From Capillimicrobium parvum (lineage in GTDB: Bacteria > Actinomycetota > Thermoleophilia > Solirubrobacterales > Solirubrobacteraceae), in NCBI RefSeq assembly GCF_021172045.1, contig NZ_CP087164.1, forward strand, positions 5,084,001-5,148,000: a stretch of DNA of 64,000 bases. Reading direction: 5' to 3'. Positions 43,422 through 55,271 of this stretch are shown here, in pieces. The notes under the pieces are model-generated. The model was not told the DNA's origin. It did not search any database and was given only the letters and a program-made list of their open reading frames with translations. A program made the position numbers and the translations under genes. Numbering within the stretch: position 1 is the stretch's first letter; each line of letters opens with the position of its first letter.

Positions 43422-43423
43422 CC

Positions 43424-46377
<2,954 letters not shown>

Positions 46378-46381
<4 letters not shown>

Positions 46382-46761
46382 GCGCCCCCGACTCAGCCGA
46401 GCGACGAAGCTCCGCCTCACCGCTGCAGAGCGTCGGCGAGGAGCCCGACCCCCGCTTCACGCTCGCCAACGAACGCACCTTCCTGGCCTGGATCCGCACC
46501 GCCCTCGCGCTCGTCGCCGCCGGCCTCGCCGTCGTGGAGCTCCTGCACTCCCAGCGCCTGGGCGTGCGCCTCGCGATCGGGATCCCGCTGATGCTGCTCG
46601 GGGCGCTCATCTCCCTACGCACCTACGGCCGCTGGGAGGCGATCGAACGGGCCCTGCGGCTCCGCCGGCCGCTGCCGTACTCCAAGCTCCCGCGCTGGCT
46701 CGGCCCGGCGGTCGCCGCGATCACCGTCGCCACCTGCATCCTGATCGTCGCGCGCGTCTGA
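46378..46761 (+). CDS. DUF202 membrane protein (first of pair)
   Basis: 127 residues from GTG overlapping the preceding stop by four bases. Three transmembrane segments follow a charged N-terminus; the motif NERTFLAWIRTALALVAAGLA marks DUF202 (YidH). Function unknown in the family; here it is tied to the molybdoenzyme operon by overlap. Confidence 0.8.
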
Positions 46762-47111
46762 TGGCCCGCCGCGGCGAACCCGCGCTCTTCGACGCCGGCC
46801 TCCAGCTCGAGCGCACCCACCTCGCCTGGAGCCGCACCGCGCTGGCGATCGCCGTCAACGCGATCCTGGTGGGCCGGCTCAGCCGGCACGTCCACCCACA
46901 CGGCGTCGGGCTGGCCGTCGCTCTCGCCCTCGCCGTCCTGGCCGCGGCCACGTGGTGGCACGGCCGAAGCGCCTACGCCCCCCGGTCCGCCGCGCTGCAC
47001 GCGGGCGTGCCGGCGCTGCAGCCGCGCGTCCATCTCGTCCTCGCGAGAGCCACGACGATCCTGCTGTTCGCCGTCACGGCCCTGGCGCTCAGCGCGCTGG
47101 TGGCGCGGTGA
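46761..47111 (+). CDS. DUF202 membrane protein (second of pair)
   Basis: 116 residues; ATG shares one base with the preceding TGA. Motif LERTHLAWSRTALAIAVNAIL and three hydrophobic segments make it a second, shorter DUF202 protein. Such tandem DUF202 genes are common in actinobacteria. It is the last gene of the molybdoenzyme operon and ends 28 bases from the convergent hydantoinase-B remnant. Confidence 0.78.
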   Translation: MARRGEPALFDAGLQLERTHLAWSRTALAIAVNAILVGRLSRHVHPHGVGLAVALALAVLAAATWWHGRSAYAPRSAALHAGVPALQPRVHLVLARATTILLFAVTALALSALVAR

Positions 47112-47138
47112 GCGGCTCGTCGGCGGTCCCGGCGACCG

Positions 47139-48638
47139 TCACGCCCCGGCCCTCCCGCCCTCACGCAGTGCGCGCGTCGCCTCGTCGTCGACGGCCAGCG
47201 TGTCGTCATCCACGGTGCCGGTGAGGACCACGCCGTACACGTCGCGCGCGCGCTGCACCGTCTCGTAGCCCTCGCGGACGTCGCGCAGGACGCGCCGCGG
47301 ATCCCGCTCGTGCGGCGGCCCGTAGCCGCCGCCGCCGTTGTCGATGGCCCGCACCCGCTGACCCGCCTCGAGCACGGTCTGGACGACGCCGGGCAGCCGC
47401 GACTCGGTCCCGTCGGGCTCGACGAGGAACGTCGCGCCCGCGACGCCCGCCTCGCCGCCGTGCACCCCGGCGGGCGGGTGGACCTGCCCGTCGGCCATCA
47501 CGGCGAGGTCCATCGCGTCGAACCGCGGGCCGAACACGACCTCCTCGCCGGGCGCTCCCCGGAAGCGCCCCGCGCCGCCGGAGCCGGGGAGCATGCGAAC
47601 GGCGTCGACCTGGATCGGGTACTTCGTCTCGAGGACCTCGACGCTGTCGCGCAGCAGCATCGCGTGCCCGCCGGTCGAGCCCGAGTTGACCCAGCCGTCG
47701 ACGCGCGGCGCCGCGGGTCCCCCGGCGAAGCCCGTGAACAGCTGGTTGACGTACGGCGTGCCCCCGTAGCGGCGGTCCTTGCCGGCGATGACGCCCCAGC
47801 CGGCCGACATCCCGAGGCCGGACTGCGCCAGCCCGTGACCGTCGCCGAGCTTGGCGAACGCCCCGTGCACCGCGATGCTCAGCCGGCACAGCAGGTTCGT
47901 GGTCGCCACCGACGTGCTGTGGGGGAACGCCGGCCGGCCGATCGCCGCGCCGTCGCGCATCGTGATCTCGATGCGCCGGAAGCTGCCCTCGTTGATGGGC
48001 ACCCGCTCCGGGATGCAGTTGAGCACGCCCTGGACGGCGCCGATGCGCGACGTCGTCTCGGTCAGGTTGAGCCCACAGTCCAGGCAGTCGCCGTTGTCGG
48101 TCAGGTCGACGCGGATCATCGCCTCGGCGGGGTCGACCTCGAGCTTGACGCGCACGCGGAAGCCGTCGGGGAGCACGCCGTCGATCGGGTCGTGCCAGAC
48201 CTCCTCCGTGACGACGCCCGCGGGCAGGCGCCGGATCGCGTCCGCCATCATCGTCTCGCCGTAGTCCGTCCACCACGACAGGTGATGCAGGACGGACTCC
48301 ACGCCGTACTTCCCGCAGACCTCCTTCAGCCGCCGTTCGGCCAGGCGCGCCGCGCCGACCTGCGCGAGGTAGTCGCCGTACCACTGGTCCGGGACGCGGA
48401 TGCGGCGCCGGCACATGCGGATGATGTCGTCGATGTCGCGGTAGTCGCGCTGGACCTGCGTGGCCGTGAAGATCAGCGCGCCCTCGTTGTAGACGTCGCG
48501 GGCCGTCGGCATGTACGTCGACGGCAGGCTGTTGCCGATGTCGGCCTGGTGCGCGAGCACGCACACGGTGAACCGGTGCACCCCCTCGATGAACACGGGC
48601 ACCATCGCCACGACGTCCGCGGCGTACGGTCCGGGCGA
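47139..48638 (-). pseudogene. Hydantoinase B/oxoprolinase family gene, 5'-truncated
   Basis: About 490 codons with strong HyuB similarity (GEASF-like NEGSFRRIEITM; AFPHSTSVATTN; GGPAAPRVDGWVNSGSTGGHAM; GSGGAGRFRGAPG; GGGYGPPHERDP). The family's N-terminal about 100 residues, including the usual DPV-LEI opening and the DPY..GTH-PD motif, are missing: similarity begins at about AMVPVFIEGVHRFTV, directly downstream of the regulator fragment. No hyuA partner is present. Probably inactive, though the remaining frame is open; translation from an internal ATG cannot be excluded. Confidence 0.62.
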
Positions 48639-49428
48639 TCTCCTCGATCGACATCGCGCTCGACTCGAGCAGCGGCAGGGAGGCGAGCACGCGCTGCTCG
48701 AGGATCCAGTCCCCCGGGCTGCGGCCGGTCGCCGCCACGAAGCGACGGGTGAACGTCCGCGGCGCCATGTGCACCTCGCGCGCCAGCTCCTCGATCGACA
48801 GCCGGGTGTCGAGCCGCTCGAGGATGCGCTCCATCAGCGCCGCGACCCCGTCGTCCCGGTTCTGCGCCGGTACCGGATGCTCGATGAACTGGGCCTGGCC
48901 GCCGGCGCGATGCGGCGCAACGACCATCCTCCGCGCGACCGAGTTGGCCACCGCGGCGCCGTGGTCGCAGCGGACGATGTGCAGGCACAGGTCGATGCCG
49001 GCGGCGCTGCCCGCGGACGTCAGGACACGCCCCTCGTCGACGTACAGGGTGCGCGGGTTCACGCGCACGCGCGGAAAGCGCTGCGCCAGCCGATCGGCGT
49101 ACTGCCAGTGGGTGACCGCCTCGCGCCCGTCGAGGAGCCCCGACGCCGCCACCCAGAAGGCCCCGAGACAGAGGCCGACGATCCTCGTGCCGTTCTCCTC
49201 GGCGGCGACGAGCGCCTCGACCAGCGCGTCGGGCGGATCGGCCTCGACGTCGGGGCACCCCGGGACGATGATCGTGCCGGCCTCGGCGAGCGCGTCCAGA
49301 CCCCGGTCCGTGGCGATCGTGAAACCGCCGACGCTGCGGACCGGCCCGTCGGTGATCGAGCACGCGAACAGCTCGTACTCCGGGTCGAGCACGCCTGGGC
49401 GCGCCGCGCCGAACACGCGGGGATTGTC
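48625..49428 (-). pseudogene. GlxA-type AraC regulator, truncated at both ends
   Basis: DJ-1/PfpI-like domain (VFGAARPGVL, GPVRSVGGFTI, IIVPGCPD, GLCLGAFWVAASGLLDG, THWQYADRLAQRFPRVRVNP, TSAGSAAGIDLCLHIVRCDHG) followed by the first AraC helix-turn-helix (LSIEELAREVHMAPRTFTRRFVAATGRSPGDWI). The second HTH breaks off after SIEEIARTV, where family members continue with GFGS or similar; the first strand of the DJ-1 domain is also missing. The frame has no ATG at the right place; a GTG at 49416 is possible. Its 3' break coincides with the 5' break of the hydantoinase-B fragment, so one deletion probably removed both ends. Confidence 0.6.
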
Positions 49429-49534
49429 CCAGCTGGCGGGCCCGGCGCAAGTCCATCTTGTGGACTCGACCGGACGTGGTGCGCGCGGCAGGCTCGCGGT
49501 GTCTCTCCCAACGCTCCTGGAGGTCCTCCGCACC

Positions 49535-50362
49535 ATGTCCACCGACACCACCACCGAGGCCGTCACCGCGCTCAAGCGACAGCATCGCGACACGTGGGCC
49601 GACGGCGACTACCCCGCCGTCGCCGAGCACATCGCCGAGACGCCGCCCGCCGCGGTGCTCGAGGCGGTCGACGTCGAGGGCCGGCGCCTGCTCGACGTCG
49701 CCACCGGCACGGGCAACCTGGCCATCGAGGCCGCCGCCGCCGGCGCGATCGTGACCGGCCTCGACCTGGTCGACGAGCTGCTCGACGTGGCGCGCGACCG
49801 CGCCGAGGAGCGCGGCCTGGCCGTCGAGTGGATCGAGGGCGACGCCGAGGCCCTGCCGTTCGCCGACGACCGCTTCGACGTCGTCGCCTCGATCTTCGGC
49901 GTGCAGTTCGCGCCCCGCAGCGAGGTCGTCGCGCGCGAGCTCGTCCGCGTGTGCCGTCCGGGCGGCACCATCGTGCTCGTCAACTGGACGCCGGGCGGGC
50001 TGATCGGCCGGCTCTTCCAGACGATGAGCCGGCACATGCCGCCGCCGCCCCCGTTCGTGACGCCGCCGCCCATGTGGGGCGACGAGGCGCACCTGCGCGA
50101 ACTGTTCGGCGCCGTGGGCAACGTGCAGCTCACCTACGCGATGAACGCGTTCGCCTTCGACTCGCTCGACGGCTACATGGACTTCTTCGAGGCCAACTAC
50201 GGGCCGACGAAGCGCGCGAAGGAGAAGCTGGAGGCCGAGGGCCGCTGGGACGCGCTGCGCGATGACCTGCGCGCGCTCTACGCGTCGCTGAACACGGCCG
50301 CCGACGGGACGCTGCACATCGACGCCGAGTTCGTGGTGTGCCGCGTGCAGCTGGCGGACTGA
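49535..50362 (+). CDS. Class I SAM-dependent methyltransferase (Methyltransf_11/25 type)
   Basis: 275 residues from ATG (GGAGG lies about nine bases upstream). SAM-binding motif I RRLLDVATGTGNLAI, acidic loop ITGLDLVDELLDVA and VEWIEGDAEALPFADDRFDVV, motif for post-I CRPGGTIVLVNWTP. The substrate is likely a small molecule or lipid (UbiE/Coq5-like pattern); none is predicted. It is divergent from the broken regulator. Confidence 0.85.
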   Translation: MSTDTTTEAVTALKRQHRDTWADGDYPAVAEHIAETPPAAVLEAVDVEGRRLLDVATGTGNLAIEAAAAGAIVTGLDLVDELLDVARDRAEERGLAVEWIEGDAEALPFADDRFDVVASIFGVQFAPRSEVVARELVRVCRPGGTIVLVNWTPGGLIGRLFQTMSRHMPPPPPFVTPPPMWGDEAHLRELFGAVGNVQLTYAMNAFAFDSLDGYMDFFEANYGPTKRAKEKLEAEGRWDALRDDLRALYASLNTAADGTLHIDAEFVVCRVQLAD

Positions 50363-50399
50363 GCCGGCGCCCGCGGCTCCTCGATGCGGGCGCGGTCCG

Positions 50400-51176
50400 T
50401 CAGGCTCCCGGCGGGCCGCCCAGGGCCAGCACGTCGACGAGCAGGAAGACCCCGACGGCGGCCACGACGACGGCGAACGCGCGGCCGAGGACGGCGTGCG
50501 GCAGGCGCCGGCCGATCGACGTGCCGAACACCGCGCCCGCGGCGGTCGCGAGCGCGAGCTCCGCGGTGATGCCGACGTCCATGCGCGCGCCGCCGACGAG
50601 ATGGCTCGCCAGCGCGGCCACGCCGGTGAGCGTGATGATGACCAGCGAGGTCGCGACGGCGCGACGGAACGGGACGCCGAGCCAGAGGGTGAGGACCGGC
50701 ACGATCATGAAGCCGCCGCCGACGCCGAAGAACCCGGTCAGCAGGCCGACCCCGGCCCCGGCGATCGCGGCGCGGGCGTACGGGATGTGCGGACAGGCCG
50801 GCCGATCGTCGGTGTGCCCGGCCGACGCCCGCTGCCACGTCGCGCCGGCGGCGATCGCCATGACCGGCACGAAGGACAGGATGAGAACGCGCGGGCTGAC
50901 CGCGTCGTTGGCGAGCGTGCCCACGATGGACGCGGCCGCCGCGGGCGCGCTGAACGCGAGCGCGACGGTCCAGCACACATGGCCGTGGCGAGCGAGCGAG
51001 CCGGCGCCGACGGCCGCCGCCACCGCGACGACGACGAGCGAGGCGGTCGAGGCGGGGCCCACAGGCTGGTCGAGCAGGTAGACGAGCACGGGCAGCGCGA
51101 GGATGGCGCCGCCGCCGCCGACCGCGCCGACGATCAGACCGATCGCGACGCCCAGCGGGATCGCCAGCGCGATCAT
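50400..51176 (-). CDS. TauE/SafE-family sulfite/anion exporter
   Basis: 258 residues, about eight hydrophobic segments. Two repeats of the TauE/SafE signature occur: GLIVGAVGGGGAILALPVLVYLL near the N-terminus and GVGLLTGFFGVGGGFMIVPVL in the middle. The family exports sulfite or sulfonate-derived anions. Third gene of the rhodanese-ArsR-TauE operon; its ATG overlaps the ArsR stop (ATGA). It probably removes sulfite produced by the persulfide dioxygenase-like enzyme. Confidence 0.87.
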   Translation of the reverse strand: MIALAIPLGVAIGLIVGAVGGGGAILALPVLVYLLDQPVGPASTASLVVVAVAAAVGAGSLARHGHVCWTVALAFSAPAAAASIVGTLANDAVSPRVLILSFVPVMAIAAGATWQRASAGHTDDRPACPHIPYARAAIAGAGVGLLTGFFGVGGGFMIVPVLTLWLGVPFRRAVATSLVIITLTGVAALASHLVGGARMDVGITAELALATAAGAVFGTSIGRRLPHAVLGRAFAVVVAAVGVFLLVDVLALGGPPGA

Positions 51177-51523
51177 CCGGCGGCGGTGCCGCCCACGAGC
51201 GCCGTGAGCTCGGCCAGCTGCGCCTGCAGGCTGCCGCACACCTGCTCGCACAGCTCATAGACCCCGGGATCGCTGACGGCGTAGCGCACGCTCGTGCCGA
51301 CCTTCCGGCGCGAGACGATGCCGGCGCCGTGCAGCACGCCGAGGTGCTTGGAGACGTTCTGCTGACCGGCGCCGAGCAGCTCGGTCAGCTCCTGGACGGA
51401 TCGCTCGCCGTCGCGTAGGGCGTCGAGCAGCCGCAACCGGGTCGGATCGCCGATCGCGCGCAGCCGGCCGGCGATCATCTCGGCGAGCTCGAGCGGGATG
51501 GGGCGGGGCAGCGACGTGCTCAT
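51173..51523 (-). CDS. ArsR-family redox/sulfur-responsive repressor (1)
   Basis: 116 residues. Winged HTH with IGDPTRLRLLDALRDGERSVQELTELLGAGQQNVSKHLGVLHGAGIVSRRKVGTSV, the normal ArsR core. It lacks the ArsR-type metal motif ELCVCDL; instead a CEQVC pair sits in the C-terminal helix (YELCEQVCGSL), which suits thiol or persulfide sensing as in SqrR/BigR relatives. ATGA overlaps on both sides. It is a paralogue of the second ArsR gene at 52717 and probably binds the 18-bp palindrome upstream of the operon. Confidence 0.85.
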   Translation of the reverse strand: MSTSLPRPIPLELAEMIAGRLRAIGDPTRLRLLDALRDGERSVQELTELLGAGQQNVSKHLGVLHGAGIVSRRKVGTSVRYAVSDPGVYELCEQVCGSLQAQLAELTALVGGTAAG

Positions 51524-52638
51524 CGGGTCGCGCAGCTGTTGCCGCCGGACTCGAGATCGGGGTCGACGGCGGTGCGGCCGGCGTTGGCGTCGATGACGGC
51601 GGCGTAGTTGGCCGGGCGAGGTGGCATGCCCTGCAGGATGTGCTCGGCGAACTCGTCGGAGTCGGCGATCGACAGCTCGGCGACCCTGGCGCGCACGTCG
51701 CCCAACCGGGGGGCGACCGCGCCGGTGCGGACCACGGCGTGGTCGTGGCCGGGCAGCAGGACGACGTCGTCGCCGAGCGCCAGGACGCGCTCGTGCAAGG
51801 TGGTGTGGAGCGTCCGCGCCATCACGCGGGCGCCGTCGGGGTCGCCGCGCTCGAGGTCCGGGCGCGCGAGCCCGTCGGCGAACAGGGAGTCGCCGGAGAG
51901 GAGGACCCGGCCGGCCAGGAGCAGCCCGGTCATGTCGGTGGTGTGCCCGGGGAGGGCGATCGCGGTCACGTCGATGCCGCCGATCGTGAGCACGTCCCCG
52001 TCGCGCACGGCCTGCACCTCGTCGGCGTAGGCGACGCCGCGGTCGATCGACGCCTGCGGCATGTGCAGCGCCGCGCCCGCGCTCGCGGCCAGCTCGCGCG
52101 CGCCCGAGAGGTGGTCGGCGTGCAGGTGGGTGTCGAAGACGGCGACGATGCGCGCGCCCAGCTCGTCGGCGACGTCGCGGTAGAAGGCGGCGTCCGGCGC
52201 CGGGTCGACGACGAGCGCCTCACCGCCGGCGGCCAGGACGTAGGAGAGGCAGCCGCGGCCGGGGCGTTGGACCTGGCGCACCTGGAGCCCTTCGACGCCG
52301 AGGTCGACGGGCACCGCGCGCAGCACGTGCAACCAGCCGCGCATGCCGCCGTCGAGGATCTGGGGCGCCTCCATGCCGGCGGCGCACAGCGCCTCGGCGA
52401 CGCCGCGCGCGGAGAGGCCGCGGTGGCAGACGACGACGGTGTCGGCGGCCAGCTCGGCGGCGAGCGCGCCCGCCGCCTCGGTCGCCTCGCCCGCGGGCAC
52501 GTGCCGGAGGCGGGCGGCGGCGGCCTCGATGGGGGCATCGGCATCGGCGCGTACGTCGAGCACGGCGGTCGGTTCGCCCGCGACCAGGCGCGCGAGCAGC
52601 GCCCGGGGAGCGATGGTGGTCGGAGCGGCGATTTTCAT
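51520..52638 (-). CDS. Rhodanese-metallo-beta-lactamase fusion (persulfide dioxygenase-like)
   Basis: 372 residues from ATG at 52638. An N-terminal rhodanese-like domain (TVVVCHRGLSARGVAEAL with the active-site Cys in CHRGLSA) precedes a metallo-beta-lactamase domain with THLHADHLSG (HxHxDH), LPGHTTDMTG, LLSGDSLFAD and LPGHDHA; the DH and HADH ligands are all present. ETHE1-type persulfide dioxygenases have this MBL fold. The order here (rhodanese first) is the reverse of CstB. First gene of the operon. A minus-strand TATTGT ends six bases before the ATG, so the transcript may be leaderless. Confidence 0.86.
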   Translation of the reverse strand: MKIAAPTTIAPRALLARLVAGEPTAVLDVRADADAPIEAAAARLRHVPAGEATEAAGALAAELAADTVVVCHRGLSARGVAEALCAAGMEAPQILDGGMRGWLHVLRAVPVDLGVEGLQVRQVQRPGRGCLSYVLAAGGEALVVDPAPDAAFYRDVADELGARIVAVFDTHLHADHLSGARELAASAGAALHMPQASIDRGVAYADEVQAVRDGDVLTIGGIDVTAIALPGHTTDMTGLLLAGRVLLSGDSLFADGLARPDLERGDPDGARVMARTLHTTLHERVLALGDDVVLLPGHDHAVVRTGAVAPRLGDVRARVAELSIADSDEFAEHILQGMPPRPANYAAVIDANAGRTAVDPDLESGGNSCATR

Positions 52639-52651
52639 ACTTGCACAATAC

Positions 52652-52669
52652 CACAACTGTACAGTTGTG
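52652..52669. promoter_or_regulatory. ArsR operator 1: CACAACTGTACAGTTGTG
   Basis: Perfect 18-bp palindrome occupying the presumed -35/-10 spacer in front of the rhodanese-MBL gene. Nearly the same sequence (16 of 18) occurs in front of the MMPL gene at 55248-55265. Its position in front of two operons that each encode an ArsR protein makes it the likely binding site for one or both. Confidence 0.72.
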
Positions 52670-52716
52670 AAACGAAGCCCTGCCGAGCGAGACCGTGGCC
52701 AGCAGGCGGCTCGCCG

Positions 52717-53082
52717 CTACCCTGCGCGGCGGGCCGGTGTCACCGGCCCGGCCCCCTCGACCAGCGCGGTCAGCTCGGCGAACTGGGCGTGCAGGCTGCC
52801 GCACACCTGCTCGCACAGCTCGTAGACCGTCTTGTCCGCGACGGCGTAGAACGCGCTCGTGCCCTCCTTGCGGCGCGAGACGATGCCGGCGGCGTGCAGC
52901 ACCCCGAGATGCTTGGACGCGTTCTGCTGGCTCGTGCCCAGCGCTTCGGTGAGCTGCTGGACCGACTGCTCGCCGTCGCGCAGGACGTCGAGCAGCCGGA
53001 TGCGGGTCGGATCGCCGATCACGCGCAGGCGCGCGGCGATGAGCTCGGCCAGCTCGGCAGGGATCGGTCGCGGCAGGTTCAT
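52717..53082 (-). CDS. ArsR-family repressor (2), paralogue of the first
   Basis: 121 residues. IGDPTRIRLLDVLRDGEQSVQQLTEALGTSQQNASKHLGVLHAAGIVSRRKEGTSAFY is the same winged HTH as at 51173, and it shares YELCEQVCGSL with the two Cys. The two proteins are clearly paralogous over their whole length. It follows the MMPL gene by 19 bases on the same strand and is presumably co-transcribed with it. Confidence 0.85.
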   Translation of the reverse strand: MNLPRPIPAELAELIAARLRVIGDPTRIRLLDVLRDGEQSVQQLTEALGTSQQNASKHLGVLHAAGIVSRRKEGTSAFYAVADKTVYELCEQVCGSLHAQFAELTALVEGAGPVTPARRAG

Positions 53083-53101
53083 CGCGGCCCTGGATCTTGC
53101 C

Positions 53102-55213
53102 TCACGCGTGCCCGAAGCGGACGTCGGGCAGGACGCGGTGCATCCAGCGCGGCGACCACCACGCCCAGTGCCCCAGCAGCCGCAGCAGCACCGGGAGCAG
53201 AAGCAGCCGGACGAGCGCCGCGTCGAGGAGCACGGCGATCCCGAGGATCACGCCCATCTCCTTGGGCGGCAGCGGGCCGCTCAGCGCGAAGGTGAAGAAC
53301 ACCGCGACCATGACGGCCGCGGCGGCGAAGATCACCCGGCCGGAATGCGCCATCGCGCCGACCATCGCCTCGCGTGGGTCGTGCGAGCGGTCCCAGTGCT
53401 CCTTCGCCGACGACAGCAGAAACACCGTGTAGTCCATGGAGATCGCGAAGATCATCGCGAAGAAGAACACGGGCCCCCACGCGTCGAGGAAGCCCTGCGC
53501 CTCGAAGCCGAGCAGGCCCGCCAGGTGCCCGTCCTGGAAGACGAGCTTGGCCACGCCGAACGCGGCGCCGGTCGCCAGCAGGTTCGTCGCCACGCCCACG
53601 GCGGCGATGATCGGCGCCTGCAGGGCCACGAGGAGCAGCAGGAACCCGAGGCCGAGCACGACGCCAATCACGAGCGGCGTGCGGTCGGCGAGCACCTGCT
53701 CGAGATCGTGGTTCTCGGCCACCGCCCCGCCGACGAGCGCACCGGGCGGCAGGTCCGCGCGCAGGCGGTCGACCGTCGCGCCCATCTGCTTGCTCGACGG
53801 GTCGGTCCTGGCGATCGCCTGGATCAGCGCCGTGCCACCGGCGCCGCGCTGGACGGGCATGACCTGGGCGATCGCCGGATCGGCCTGGGCCACCGCGGCC
53901 GCCTTCGCCGCCTCGCCGGCGGGCGCGACGATCTGCAGCGGCCCGGTGGCCCCGGGGCCGAAGGCGCGCTGGACCGCCTCGTAGCCCTGGCGCGAGCCGT
54001 CGCCCTGAGGCACGACCTTGATCGACGGCATGCCGGTGTCGAGATGCAGCACCGGAGTCGCCAGTACGACGAGGACGGCGAGCGCCGCGAGGCCATACCC
54101 CCACGGACGCCGCCACAGGCGCTCGCCCCACGCGGCGAACCGGGCCGACCGGTGCTCGCCCGACCGGACCCAGGGCAGCGAGAGCTTGTCGACGCGCGGG
54201 CCGAGCTTGGCGAGCACGGCGGGCAGCAGCGTCAGCGTGGCCGCCAGGACGAAGATGACCGAGAGCATGATCCCGAGCGCCATCGAGCGAAACGCGGGAC
54301 TGGGGACGAGCATCACCGCGCTCAGGGAGATGAGGACCGTCGCGCCGCTGAACAGGACGGCCTGGCCGGCGGTGTCCATCGTCTCGCTGACCGCCTCCTC
54401 GGCGCTCAGGCCGCTGCCGAAGAACGCGCCGCGGAAGCGCATCACCACGAACAGCGCGTAGTCGATCCCCAGCGCCAGCGCGAACATCAGCGCGAAGTTC
54501 ATGGCCCAGATCGAGATGTCGAGCAGCTGGGTACCGAGGTACAGCGAGCCCGCCGCGGTGACCAGGCCGACGATGGTGAGCATGAGCGGCAGGCCGGCGG
54601 CGACGAGCGAGCCGAACGCGAGCACGAGGATGGCCAGCGTGACCGGCCAGGAGATCAGCTCGGACTTCATCATCGCCGTCTTGTTGGCCTCGTTGAAGTC
54701 CGACCACATCCCGGATGCGCCGGTCAGGTCGACCCGCACGGCGTCGGTGCCGAGCGCGGCGAGCTCGGTCTTGAGGTCGTCGGCGGCGCGCACCATCTCG
54801 TTCGCGTTCCTGGCCGCGCCGGCCTGGATGACGGCGGTGTGCCCGTCACGGGAGATCGACACGCCCGCCTGCGGCGCGACGACGGTGGTCACCGCCTCGC
54901 TGCGCCCCAGCGCCTGCTCGGCGCGCGTGACGGTCTGGCGGAAGGCCGGGTCGCCCGCCGTCTGGGAGGCCGAGTGCACGACGACCATGAGCGCGTAGCT
55001 CGACAGGCCCTGGAAGTTGCGGTCGACCAGGTCCCGCGCCTGGACGGACTCCGAGCCCGTCGCCTCCCAGCCGGCGCCGGAGAGCGCGTGCTCGACGCGC
55101 GGAGCGAGGAAGCCGAGCCCGATCGCGAGGACGATCCACACGATGGCGACCGCGCGCACGTGCGTCGCGGTCCAGTGGCCGAGCCGGCCGATGGGTCCGA
55201 GGGCGCTCACCAC
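53102..55213 (-). CDS. MMPL-family RND transporter
   Basis: 703 residues from GTG (AAGGAGG five bases upstream; a second GTG follows directly). Two-fold arrangement of about 12 TM segments: a first hydrophobic anchor, an extracellular domain (about 40-180), a first block of 5-6 TM (WPVTLAILVLAFGSLVAAGLPLML to RSMALGIMLSVIFVLAATLTLLPAV), a second extracellular domain and a second block (LVIGVVLGLGFLLLLVALQ; FFAMIFAISMDYTVFLLSSAKEHWD). The ALGIDYALFVVMRFR and ISMDYTVFLLS motifs are typical of MmpL/YdfJ-type exporters of lipids or hydrophobic compounds. Under the shared ArsR operator. Confidence 0.87.
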   Translation of the reverse strand: MVSALGPIGRLGHWTATHVRAVAIVWIVLAIGLGFLAPRVEHALSGAGWEATGSESVQARDLVDRNFQGLSSYALMVVVHSASQTAGDPAFRQTVTRAEQALGRSEAVTTVVAPQAGVSISRDGHTAVIQAGAARNANEMVRAADDLKTELAALGTDAVRVDLTGASGMWSDFNEANKTAMMKSELISWPVTLAILVLAFGSLVAAGLPLMLTIVGLVTAAGSLYLGTQLLDISIWAMNFALMFALALGIDYALFVVMRFRGAFFGSGLSAEEAVSETMDTAGQAVLFSGATVLISLSAVMLVPSPAFRSMALGIMLSVIFVLAATLTLLPAVLAKLGPRVDKLSLPWVRSGEHRSARFAAWGERLWRRPWGYGLAALAVLVVLATPVLHLDTGMPSIKVVPQGDGSRQGYEAVQRAFGPGATGPLQIVAPAGEAAKAAAVAQADPAIAQVMPVQRGAGGTALIQAIARTDPSSKQMGATVDRLRADLPPGALVGGAVAENHDLEQVLADRTPLVIGVVLGLGFLLLLVALQAPIIAAVGVATNLLATGAAFGVAKLVFQDGHLAGLLGFEAQGFLDAWGPVFFFAMIFAISMDYTVFLLSSAKEHWDRSHDPREAMVGAMAHSGRVIFAAAAVMVAVFFTFALSGPLPPKEMGVILGIAVLLDAALVRLLLLPVLLRLLGHWAWWSPRWMHRVLPDVRFGHA

Positions 55214-55247
55214 GCCACCTCCTTCGAGTTCATGCGCTCAACCGTAT

Positions 55248-55265
55248 CACAACTGTGTAGTTGTG
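55248..55265. promoter_or_regulatory. ArsR operator 2: CACAACTGTGTAGTTGTG
   Basis: Inverted repeat with 7-base arms CACAACT and AGTTGTG and a GTGT centre, 16 of 18 identical with operator 1. It lies 35 bases upstream of the MMPL start and just after the end of the small zinc-ribbon gene. Confidence 0.7.
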
Positions 55266-55271
55266 TAGCGG

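Noticed and set aside
47206-49593. 795-codon minus frame covering the regulator and the hydantoinase gene
   Set aside because: Only the part that reads the GlxA-type regulator is real; after the junction it is out of frame with the hydantoinase-B reading.
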